Origin: Bacillota bacterium | Lineage (GTDB): Bacteria; Bacillota; Clostridia; Peptostreptococcales; Anaerovoracaceae | DNA length: 9,169 nt | NCBI GenBank assembly: GCA_023415235.1 | Contig: JAEZLP010000046.1 | Location: forward strand, 1 to 9,169 | Direction of reading: 5' to 3' | Shown: positions 1 to 6,042 of the stretch, piece after piece | Position numbering within the stretch: the first letter of the stretch is position 1 | Layout of the letters: each line of letters opens with the position of its first letter | Translations under genes and position numbers: made by a program | The notes under the pieces: generated by a model | The model's input: only the letters and a program-made list of their open reading frames with translations | What the model was told of the DNA's origin: nothing | The model's database searches: none

Positions 1-125
1 TCTTAATTCTGGAAAGCGTACTCAATTGGCACTAGCATTACGAGCGTTTCGAGGGATTTAATACACAGACTTTTGACTATGGGGAAACTCTAGCTTTATT
101 TTTCCCGTCCTAACTTGACGCGATC

Positions 126-142
126 GTAACGGAAGTGTAACT
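126..142 (+). promoter_or_regulatory. Direct repeat, possible response-regulator operator
   Basis: GTAACG (126-131) and GTAACT (137-142) repeat with an 11-base period and run into the -35 hexamer of the promoter at 142-170. A further TAACTTG at 111-117 is repeated exactly at 138-144. Direct repeats of about one helical turn next to the -35 are the usual layout for OmpR/PhoB-type activators. The assignment is inference from layout only, and no regulator is identified. Confidence 0.3.
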
Positions 143-170
143 TGCTATGGAAGAGGCAGGGGTTTAGAAT
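142..170 (+). promoter_or_regulatory. SigA-type promoter for the SLH glycosidase gene
   Basis: TTGCTA (142-147, 4 of 6 to TTGACA) and TAGAAT (165-170, 5 of 6 to TATAAT) are separated by 17 bases, the optimal spacing. Transcription would start near 177, giving a leader of about 45 bases before the ATG at 222. A second, weaker TTGACG at 115-120 lacks a good -10 partner. Confidence 0.6.
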
Positions 171-221
171 AAATTATATGCAAAAACATTCAGCAGAAGA
201 GTTAGGGGGTTATGGGAAGAT

Positions 222-2672
222 ATGAAACTGATCAGCAGCAAGAAATTAACAGCCGGCGTCCTTGCTTTTACAATGGCGGCGGGTACATTTCTGACCGGGT
301 TCGCATATCAGGACGGGATCGGAAATGTGTACTACGAAACAAAATCGCAAATCTATGATGATGCTTATTTTTCAAGGCAGCTAGCGGGACACAGCACCAA
401 CGGAATAGAGAGGGCTTACTTTGTTAACGCGGATCTTACCGCATCGGACTTGAAGCCTTTCGTTTTTGAAGGCGAGGTCACGGGGAAATATACCATGAAC
501 ACCATGGTAAATACCTTGGAAAGCCAGGGATACAAGGTGGTAGCCGGTATCAACGGCGACATATACGACACGAAATCCGGAGCGCCGAAGGGCTTGACCA
601 TACATAACGGAAAGATTAAAACATCGGGATACGCTCCTGAATACGTCATCTCCTTTAACGAGGATGGCGACGCCTCTTTGGAAAAGGTTAATCTGGGGTA
701 TTCCCTGAAAGGGATTATCAATGTGCCGACAACGGTCGCCAATCCGCCGGCAGTGGATCCGACACAAACCTCGGATTCCGGTATTACGACCACTGATGGA
801 GCGGTGAACCAGACGAGCGAACAGCCTGCGCAGACACCGCCTGTAACCCAGAATACATATGTAACGGAAGACTGGACGGCTCCCATCGGATTTTTCAATG
901 TGCCCCACGGAGCGGCAAAAGCGCTGCATCTTTTCAATCGGCAATACGCCGCGTCAACCAATACGTCGGCAAATTCCGTTGAGGTTATTCTGGATGCCGG
1001 GTCGGCAGAAAATACGGAACCAACTGTAGGCGGAACCATAACAGCTACTGTTGTGGAGGTCAGAAACGGGACAAAGAACACCCCCATCGGCGCAAGCCAG
1101 CTCGTTTTGTCCGCAGCCTTGGATTCTCCCTATGCCGTACCGATCTCATATCTGGTACCGGGAAGCACAGTGGAAATAACAGTTGAGGACTGGAACAACG
1201 GCGGACTTAGAGAGAGCATGGAAGCCATTGGTGTTTATTACGTCATGGCTGATAACGGCCGGGTGGTATCCAGCGGGACCAATCCCAATCCGAGAACTGC
1301 CATCGGAATCAAGCCGGACGGCTCCATCCTGCTGTATGTATTGGATGGCAGACAGCAGGGATTTTCTGCAGGTCTGGGTTTGACCGACATGATGAAGCAT
1401 ATGATGGCGTTGGGCTGCACCACCGTGGTCAACATGGACGGAGGAGGATCCTCTGTGATGGCGGTTAGGGAAGCCGGAATCGATGCAAAGGCGGCGGCGA
1501 AGAATTCCCCCTCGGAGGGTGGCCAGAGAAGCACGACCAACGGTTTGTTTCTCGTTTATAAGGATCGTGGCGGTTCCGGCGCAGAAAATCTGCATACCTA
1601 TGCGAGCCAGCCTCTGGCGATGCCGGGCGCTGACATCCAGCTGACCACGTATGCCTCCAACGAAAAGTACGAACCCGTATCCCTCAGGGGAAGCGTGGAA
1701 TACAGCATTCGAGGCGGTTCAGACAGCACTGTGAACGACAGCGGATTGTTTACTGCGGGAAGCGAAGTGGGCACTGTGGTGATTGACGCCGAGAGCGGAA
1801 GCTTAAGTACGACCACTCAGATCGATATTCAGAAGGATATTACCTTTGCGACCAATGTGAAAAATCTCGTGATTGATCCCGGGAAAACCTCCGATATCAA
1901 TGTGACAGCCAAATTTGGATATGCGCCGATCGCCAGCAAGGACAGTTTGTTTACCTTCAGCTGCGATCCGACCATCGGAACGATTGACGCCAACGGCCTC
2001 TTCACGGCGACCAATGAAGCGGGAATCTCCGGGAACATTACCGTTTCGTACAACGGTAAAACTGTAACCATACCGGTTCAGGTTGGAAAAGCAATTATCG
2101 ATTTCAAGGATGTTCCATCCAGCCACTGGGCGTATGAATATATCGGAAGGCTGGCAGCCAGAGGTGTGGTCAACGGAATGGGCGACAACTTCTATCAGCC
2201 GGAAGCAAATCTGACCAGAGCGCAGTTCCTGACCATGCTGTCCAAGACAATCTACGGTCTTGATCCATCCCAGTCGGTTCCGGCAGGCTTTGCCGACGTA
2301 CCGGCCACAGAATGGTATTACAATTACGTCAACTGGGGCTATGCTAGCGGAATTGTCAATGGTATGGATGAAACCACCTTTGCGCCTAACGACAATATTA
2401 CCAGGGAGCAGATGGCCATCATGCTGAGCAATTTCACCAGATACACCGAGTTGATGCTGCCTGAAACCAAAGCTGGAACGACCTTTACCGACAGTTCAAT
2501 GATCAGCCCTTGGGCGGCTGAGGCTGTAACCAAGATCGTATCCTCGGGCGTTATGAGCGGATATCCGGAAGGCAACTACAATCCGCAGGGCAAGGCAACC
2601 AGGGCGGAGGCTGCAACGGTGGTCTACAAGCTGATTATGATCAGGGATAATATTGCAAAGGCAAATCATTAG
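222..2672 (+). CDS. Secreted phosphodiester glycosidase (NAGPA domain) with three SLH repeats
   Basis: An 816-residue exported protein. Residues 1-28 form a signal peptide (basic start, hydrophobic core, A/G-rich end). The NAGPA fold (phosphodiester alpha-GlcNAcase, PF09992) shows in NGDIYD near 111-116, PRTAIG near 357-362, DGR at 375-377 and NMDGGGSS at 404-411. Family members cleave sugar phosphodiesters or related exopolysaccharide and wall glycan bonds; the substrate here is unknown. A Pro/Thr/Ser/Gln-rich low-complexity stretch (about 170-212) interrupts the domain between its N-terminal and C-terminal motifs. Residues about 465-622 look like two bacterial Ig-like (Big_2) repeats, each with a D/N-x-GLFTA signature (507-512, 590-596). 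Three SLH repeats follow (about 627-676, 688-740, 753-803), which normally bind pyruvylated wall polysaccharide. So this is a surface-anchored glycan enzyme. The start is fixed by the signal peptide. The family assignment is firm; the substrate is not. Confidence 0.9.
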   Translation: MKLISSKKLTAGVLAFTMAAGTFLTGFAYQDGIGNVYYETKSQIYDDAYFSRQLAGHSTNGIERAYFVNADLTASDLKPFVFEGEVTGKYTMNTMVNTLESQGYKVVAGINGDIYDTKSGAPKGLTIHNGKIKTSGYAPEYVISFNEDGDASLEKVNLGYSLKGIINVPTTVANPPAVDPTQTSDSGITTTDGAVNQTSEQPAQTPPVTQNTYVTEDWTAPIGFFNVPHGAAKALHLFNRQYAASTNTSANSVEVILDAGSAENTEPTVGGTITATVVEVRNGTKNTPIGASQLVLSAALDSPYAVPISYLVPGSTVEITVEDWNNGGLRESMEAIGVYYVMADNGRVVSSGTNPNPRTAIGIKPDGSILLYVLDGRQQGFSAGLGLTDMMKHMMALGCTTVVNMDGGGSSVMAVREAGIDAKAAAKNSPSEGGQRSTTNGLFLVYKDRGGSGAENLHTYASQPLAMPGADIQLTTYASNEKYEPVSLRGSVEYSIRGGSDSTVNDSGLFTAGSEVGTVVIDAESGSLSTTTQIDIQKDITFATNVKNLVIDPGKTSDINVTAKFGYAPIASKDSLFTFSCDPTIGTIDANGLFTATNEAGISGNITVSYNGKTVTIPVQVGKAIIDFKDVPSSHWAYEYIGRLAARGVVNGMGDNFYQPEANLTRAQFLTMLSKTIYGLDPSQSVPAGFADVPATEWYYNYVNWGYASGIVNGMDETTFAPNDNITREQMAIMLSNFTRYTELMLPETKAGTTFTDSSMISPWAAEAVTKIVSSGVMSGYPEGNYNPQGKATRAEAATVVYKLIMIRDNIAKANH

Positions 2673-2680
2673 TGAGCAAG

Positions 2681-2699
2681 AAGCAGACGGCTCTGCCTT
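2681..2699 (+). other. Small hairpin after the SLH gene
   Basis: GCAGA (2683-2687), a CGGC loop and TCTGC (2692-2696) form a 5-bp stem, which extends by two A-T pairs past a bulged C. No T run follows, so termination here is doubtful and readthrough into the deacetylase gene is possible. Confidence 0.3.
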
Positions 2700-2726
2700 G
2701 AAGAATTAAGAATGTTTAATAATTAT

Positions 2727-2757
2727 ACACCCCCAGGCATAGAATGTTTGGGGGTGT
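2727..2757 (+). promoter_or_regulatory. Perfect 9-bp hairpin burying the Shine-Dalgarno site
   Basis: ACACCCCCA (2727-2735) is exactly complementary to TGGGGGTGT (2749-2757) across a 13-base loop. The right arm contains the GGGGGTG that lies 5 bases before the ATG at 2762. The RNA fold would therefore occlude ribosome access to the deacetylase gene. No T run follows, which argues against an intrinsic terminator. The structure is seen directly; a role in translation control is inference. Confidence 0.55.
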
Positions 2758-2761
2758 TACT

Positions 2762-3499
2762 ATGAAAAAAGGAAAAATTCTGATGATCGTTGTTTATTCG
2801 GTGGTATTTGCCATCTTTGTCTATCAGGTTGTCTCTTTGGGCTCCATTCTTCTGCAGAACCGTTCCGCCATGAAGGAGAACGGAATTGAAAGTCTGGCCG
2901 GTGAGGATGATGTGGTGATCCGAAGCGGGCTTCCCAACAGCAACCAGCTGGTCTTCAGCTGCAATGTGGACTGGGGGGAAGAGGTGATCCCCGATCTGCT
3001 GCAGACGTTAAAAGACTATGATGTGAAAATCACATTCTTTGTCAGCGGAAAATGGGCGGAAAACAATCCGGACCTGCTTAAGCGGATGTTTCAGGAAGGC
3101 CATGAGATCCAGAGCCATGGATACAGTCACAAGCTGCCTTCCCAAAATTCTGTTGAGGTAATAAAAGAAGAAATATTAAAGACAGAAGCGGTTATACTGG
3201 ATATATTGGGAGTGAAAACGAATGTTTTCGCGCCGCCCTCCGGTGATTACGATGAAACGACGATTGAGCTCTGCAGAAGCCTCGGCTACAAGATGGCGTT
3301 CTGGAGCACCGACACCATCGACTGGAGGCAAGGTTCCACTGCTGACGTGATCAAATCCAGGGTGCTGAAAAAACGATTAAACGGCGCCATTGTTCTGATG
3401 CATCCAAAAGAGGAGACCGTGAAAGCGTTGCCGGAGTTGATTGAAAAAATAAGGGAGCAGAAGATAGACATCGTTCCTCTTTACAGGTTGTCGCGTTAA
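2762..3499 (+). CDS. Membrane-anchored polysaccharide deacetylase-like protein (YlxY type)
   Basis: A 245-residue NodB-fold protein (carbohydrate esterase 4). One N-terminal hydrophobic segment (about residues 6-29) anchors it with the domain outside. Motif 1, usually TFD followed by a WG pair in the PdaB/YlxY group, is SCNVDWG here, so Asn68 sits where the catalytic-base Asp is expected. Later motifs are kept: HGYSH (119-123, metal His pair), APPSG (157-161, with Ala for the usual Arg), IDW (186-188) and LMH (His214). The next gene is an MlpA-type peptidase, matching the Bacillus ylxY-mlpA order, so I favour a YlxY relative. The start at 2762 is preferred over the ATG at 2744 because 2744 lies upstream of the GGGGGTG ribosome site, inside the hairpin loop. 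The wall-glycan location is likely. Deacetylase activity is doubtful given Asn68. Confidence 0.8.
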   Translation: MKKGKILMIVVYSVVFAIFVYQVVSLGSILLQNRSAMKENGIESLAGEDDVVIRSGLPNSNQLVFSCNVDWGEEVIPDLLQTLKDYDVKITFFVSGKWAENNPDLLKRMFQEGHEIQSHGYSHKLPSQNSVEVIKEEILKTEAVILDILGVKTNVFAPPSGDYDETTIELCRSLGYKMAFWSTDTIDWRQGSTADVIKSRVLKKRLNGAIVLMHPKEETVKALPELIEKIREQKIDIVPLYRLSR

Positions 3500-3505
3500 C
3501 AGCCA

Positions 3506-3525
3506 GCCGCTCTGAAAAGGGCGGT
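3506..3525 (+). other. GAAA-capped hairpin between deacetylase and peptidase genes
   Basis: CCGCTCT (3507-3513) pairs with AGGGCGG (3518-3524) with one U-G wobble around a GAAA tetraloop, and a G-U pair at 3506/3525 can extend it. No T run follows on the plus strand. It may attenuate or stabilise the upstream mRNA end, but it does not look like a standard intrinsic terminator. Confidence 0.35.
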
Positions 3526-3559
3526 AAGACAAAACGAAGAATACCATCAAATTTTCTGA

Positions 3560-3586
3560 TTGCAAAACATAGAAACATGGTATAAT
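3560..3586 (+). promoter_or_regulatory. Extended -10 promoter for the M16 peptidase gene
   Basis: TATAAT (3581-3586) is a perfect -10, and TGG just before it (3578-3580) gives the TGn extension. A TTGCAA at 3560-3565 could act as -35, but its 15-base spacing is short. The extended -10 would compensate. The predicted transcript start near 3593 lies upstream of the ATG at 3617 and downstream of the in-frame ATG at 3560, which supports the later start. Confidence 0.65.
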
Positions 3587-3616
3587 TGTAAGAAAAATAA
3601 GGAAAGTGGTAGTATT

Positions 3617-4867
3617 ATGATCATAAGCAAAAAACTGAATTGCGGCGTTCGGATTGTAATGGAGGAAATACCCTATGTGCAATCTGTTTCCGTCGGCATC
3701 TGGGTGAAAGCCGGTTCTGTAGACGAAACAGCTAAAAACTCGGGTATTTCCCATTTTATTGAGCATATGCTTTTTAAAGGAACAGAGAACCGGAGCGCAA
3801 AGAAAATTGCAGAGGATGTGGACAAGATCGGAGGGCAGATCAATGCATTTACCGGGAAGGAAGCGACCTGCTATTATCTTAAAACTCTGTCCAGTAACAT
3901 AGATAAGGCTGCAGATATTTTAATCGACATGTTTATCAACTCCAAATTCGACGAGGAGGAAATGGAGAAGGAAAAAAGAGTCGTATGCGAGGAGATCAAG
4001 ATGATTGAGGACTCTCCCGAGGATGACGCCCACGATATCATCAGCGAACTCGTCTTCAAGGGAAGTCCGCTGGCGAAGTCCATCATCGGAACCCCGAAAT
4101 CCCTCCAGGGGATCACCAGGAAGGATATTCTGAGGTATATCGGAGAGGAATATACCAGGGACAATATTGTCATTTCCGTGTGCGGAAGCTTCAATGAGGA
4201 GCATGTCTGCGAATTGTTCGACTGCAAGCTGACGGCGCTTAACGAGAAAAAGACTGCGAAAGCCCATGCGGAAGCGGAATACAAACCGAGCTATAAAGTG
4301 AAGGTAAAGGATATTGAGCAGTCTCATATCTGTCTTGGACTGAAGGGCTTGTCTCTGGATGATGACCGGTACTATTCCCTTGTACTGTTGAACAACATCA
4401 TGGGCGGAAGCATGAGCTCAAGGCTGTTCCAAAATATCCGGGAGGAAAAGGGACTGGCTTACTCAGTTTATTCCATGTCCAGCTCCTTCAGCACGACGGG
4501 ATATTACAACATCTACGCAGGGGTGAGCCACGACAAAATCAAGGATGCGATTCTCGGAATCCGGGATGAATTGTCGCTTCTTGAAACAGACGGCATTACC
4601 GCGGAAGAGCTTCAGACCGCAAAGGAGCAGCTGAAGGGAAGCTATATCTTCAGTCTGGAAAATGTCAACGGGCGTATGTTCTCAATCGGCAAAAACATGC
4701 TGCTATTGAATAAAATCTATACTCCGGAGGAGGTCATGGCCAACATTGACGCGGTATCCATGGACGATATCAGGGAAGTATCCCGGATGATCACCGATAT
4801 CCACAACTATTCCGGCGTGCTCATCGGCAGAAACAAGACAGATCTGAAAAAGATCCTGCATTCGTAA
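3617..4867 (+). CDS. mlpA: Zinc-dependent M16 family processing peptidase (MlpA/YmxG-like)
   Basis: A 416-residue cytosolic peptidase of the pitrilysin/insulinase/mitochondrial processing peptidase family. The inverted zinc motif is HFIEH (46-50: His46 and His50 bind zinc, Glu49 is the catalytic base). The third ligand is in EEIKM at Glu125/126, at the family's usual distance. The C-terminal half carries GGSMSSRLF followed by the RE-KGLAY block (about 263-282), the Arg/Tyr substrate-binding signature. Length fits single-copy bacterial members of about 410 residues. The start at 3617 is chosen because MIISKKLNCGVRIV matches the family N-terminus, GGAAAG at 3601-3606 is a usable ribosome site, and the ATG at 3560 lies inside the promoter. 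The symbol follows the Bacillus ylxY-mlpA gene order and is by analogy. Natural substrates are not known to me. Confidence 0.88.
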   Translation: MIISKKLNCGVRIVMEEIPYVQSVSVGIWVKAGSVDETAKNSGISHFIEHMLFKGTENRSAKKIAEDVDKIGGQINAFTGKEATCYYLKTLSSNIDKAADILIDMFINSKFDEEEMEKEKRVVCEEIKMIEDSPEDDAHDIISELVFKGSPLAKSIIGTPKSLQGITRKDILRYIGEEYTRDNIVISVCGSFNEEHVCELFDCKLTALNEKKTAKAHAEAEYKPSYKVKVKDIEQSHICLGLKGLSLDDDRYYSLVLLNNIMGGSMSSRLFQNIREEKGLAYSVYSMSSSFSTTGYYNIYAGVSHDKIKDAILGIRDELSLLETDGITAEELQTAKEQLKGSYIFSLENVNGRMFSIGKNMLLLNKIYTPEEVMANIDAVSMDDIREVSRMITDIHNYSGVLIGRNKTDLKKILHS

Positions 4868-4906
4868 ACAAGACTGAGCAACGGAACCAAACAATCTAGG
4901 ATAAAA

Positions 4907-4928
4907 CGGCGGACCAGAAGGAACCGCC
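4907..4928 (+). other. GC hairpin upstream of dut
   Basis: GGCGG (4908-4912) pairs with CCGCC (4924-4928) across 11 bases, only 7 bases before the AGAGGAG ribosome site of dut (4935-4941). Just three Ts follow, so it is a poor terminator. Readthrough from the peptidase gene into dut is the simplest reading. Confidence 0.3.
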
Positions 4929-4944
4929 TTTCAAAGAGGAGATT

Positions 4945-5379
4945 ATGGAAGAGATCAGGATCAAGTATCTGAATAAGGAAATCAAGCGCCTGGAATACAT
5001 CGACGGAAAATCCGATTGGATCGATCTCCGGGCTGCGGAGCGTGTGGAACTGAAAGCCGGAGAGTACCGAATGATCCATCTTGGAGTTGCCATGGAACTG
5101 CCGGAGGGCTATGAAGCCCAGATCGTACCTAGAAGCAGCACCTTTAAAAACTTCGGTATCATCCAGACCAACCATTGCGGAATCGTGGACAACAAGTATT
5201 GCGGGCCCGAAGACTGGTGGCATATGCCGGTATACGCACTTCGGGATACGGTGATCGAAGTAAATGACCGCATCTGCCAGTTCCGAATCCAAAAGAATCA
5301 GCCGAAAATCGAGTTTGTGGAAGTGGAAGAACTGTCGGCGGAGAACCGGGGCGGCTTTGGAAGCACCGGAACGAAATAA
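4945..5379 (+). CDS. dut: dUTP diphosphatase (trimeric dUTPase)
   Basis: A 144-residue protein that hydrolyses dUTP to dUMP and pyrophosphate, keeping uracil out of DNA and feeding dTMP synthesis. All five motifs of the trimeric family can be followed: motif 1 in DWIDLRA (24-30), motif 2 PRSS (62-65), motif 3 in GIVDNKY (79-85, with catalytic Asp82), motif 4 DRICQ (108-112) and the C-terminal glycine arm GGFGSTG (136-142) that closes over the bound nucleotide. Motif 3 is followed by CGPEDWW rather than the more usual R-G-E run, and motif 4 has Cys for the common Ala. It starts 77 bases after the peptidase gene with a close GAGGAG ribosome site, so it is probably cotranscribed. Function is assigned with high confidence. 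Nucleotide specificity (dUTP versus dCTP) is by motif resemblance. Confidence 0.88.
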   Translation: MEEIRIKYLNKEIKRLEYIDGKSDWIDLRAAERVELKAGEYRMIHLGVAMELPEGYEAQIVPRSSTFKNFGIIQTNHCGIVDNKYCGPEDWWHMPVYALRDTVIEVNDRICQFRIQKNQPKIEFVEVEELSAENRGGFGSTGTK

Positions 5380-5406
5380 AGGCAACACCATTCCGATTCA
5401 ATTAGA

Positions 5407-5422
5407 ATATGATGAATCATAT
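5407..5422 (+). promoter_or_regulatory. 16-base palindrome, possible operator before the cupin gene
   Basis: ATATGAT and ATCATAT form perfect 7-base arms around a central GA, 24 bases upstream of the cupin ATG. The left arm contains TATGAT (5408-5413, 5 of 6 to a -10), but I find no matching -35. The symmetry suits a dimeric repressor. No regulator is identified. Confidence 0.35.
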
Positions 5423-5446
5423 CACAATGAAAGGAATGGTAGAAAA

Positions 5447-5920
5447 ATGCATTATGCAAATAAAAGACTGAAAGAGACGGGATACGGCAGAAACCGGTCC
5501 TACGGTTTTACTGATTACGGCCCCGAGCCCTTTGTGATAAATATCAATGAAGCAGCCCTTCAAAACGATACATTCCGCACCGCGCTGTGGACGGGAAATC
5601 ACCTGCAGCTCACTTTAATGAGCATAGAACCCGGTGGAGATATCGGAAAAGAGATCCATCCACATGTTGATCAATTTCTGCGGGTTGAGGAGGGAGAAGG
5701 AATCGTGGAAATGGGCCATAGGGAAGACAGGATGGATTTTCAGGAAAGAGTAAGAGATGATTTTGTTATCCTGATTCCCGCCGGTACATGGCACAATCTA
5801 ATTAATACGGGCGGCAGACCGCTGAAGCTGTATTCCATCTACGCGCCCCCCCAGCATCCATGGGGAACGGTTCATGAAACAAAGGAAGACGCAATGGCTG
5901 CGGAAGACCATCATCATTAA
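5447..5920 (+). CDS. Single-domain cupin protein with His-rich tail
   Basis: A 157-residue cupin_2-type protein. Motif 1 runs from GGDIGKE to the HPH pair (His71, His73) and on to DQFLRVEEGEG. The usual metal-ligand Glu of motif 1 is Gln76. Motif 2 is PAGTWHNLIN with His116 and Asn120. The segment at 43-60 and the block from IYAPP to HETK (131-146) are characteristic of a conserved Firmicutes cupin group whose reaction I cannot name. The protein ends EDHHH, which could bind metal. The start at 5447 is chosen because family similarity begins at MHYANKRL and AAGGA lies 11 bases upstream. Longer in-frame starts overlap the end of dut in another frame and give an unrelated, Arg/Lys-rich extension. 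Probably an intracellular metal-binding enzyme or sensor. Confidence 0.8.
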   Translation: MHYANKRLKETGYGRNRSYGFTDYGPEPFVININEAALQNDTFRTALWTGNHLQLTLMSIEPGGDIGKEIHPHVDQFLRVEEGEGIVEMGHREDRMDFQERVRDDFVILIPAGTWHNLINTGGRPLKLYSIYAPPQHPWGTVHETKEDAMAAEDHHH

Positions 5921-5964
5921 ATACGATCTTGTCCAATCGATTGATAAAAAGTACAAGACATTTC

Positions 5965-5999
5965 AGGAGTGTTTCTATGAATTGAAATGCTCCTTTTTT
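5965..5999 (+). terminator. Intrinsic terminator after the cupin gene
   Basis: AGGAGTGTTTC (5965-5975) pairs with GAAATGCTCCT (5984-5994), giving 11 bp with two adjacent G-U wobbles around an 8-base loop, followed by a T run to 5999. This is a strong rho-independent terminator and closes the peptidase-dut-cupin unit. Confidence 0.85.
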
Positions 6000-6012
6000 C
6001 GTGCGTGTTCAT

Positions 6013-6024
6013 ATACTGTAGTAT
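6013..6024 (+). promoter_or_regulatory. Small dyad in the catalase-like gene leader
   Basis: ATACT and AGTAT flank a central GT, 18 bases before the ATG at 6043. The TATACT at 6012-6017 matches a -10 at 5 of 6 positions but has no convincing -35 at the right distance. If it is the promoter, it must rely on an activator or on the partial TTTTCG element. Speculative. Confidence 0.25.
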
Positions 6025-6042
6025 TAAATCAAGGAGGTTGAC

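Larger units (their letters stand above)
1..221 (+). other. Leader region before the SLH glycosidase gene
   Basis: No gene can be supported here. The frame from base 2 stays open to a TAA at 59-61 and could be the tail of an upstream gene, but 19 open codons are expected by chance. A short GGGAAA/TTTCCC inverted repeat (82-87 with 101-106) has a 13-base loop and no T run, so it is not a convincing terminator. The useful content is the promoter and direct repeat listed separately. The gene start at 222 is preceded by AGGGGG at 204-209, with a rather long 12-base spacing, and by GGGAAG at 214-219, which is too close. Confidence 0.5.

Noticed and set aside
2..61. Open frame from the left edge to a TAA, possible C-terminus of an upstream gene
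   Set aside because: Nineteen stop-free codons are not significant, and the short peptide matches no family I recognise.
2698..2726. Possible promoter (TTGAAG-17-AATTAT) upstream of the deacetylase-like gene
   Set aside because: The -10 matches only 3 of 6, and the resulting start would fall inside the hairpin arm.
2744..2761. Upstream ATG for the deacetylase-like gene
   Set aside because: It lies in the loop of the hairpin, has no ribosome site before it, and sits upstream of the GGGGGTG that serves ATG 2762.
3560..3616. Upstream ATG for the M16 peptidase gene
   Set aside because: It overlaps the -35 side of the promoter and precedes the predicted transcript start. Family similarity begins at 3617.
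5264..5446. N-terminal extension of the cupin frame into dut
   Set aside because: The extension is a different-frame reading of the dut 3' end and bears no cupin similarity. A start with a ribosome site exists at 5447.
6005..6030. PerR or Fur box ahead of the catalase-like gene
   Set aside because: Aligning the dyad at 6013-6024 with the PerR consensus gave a match in only one half, so no peroxide-stress operator can be claimed.
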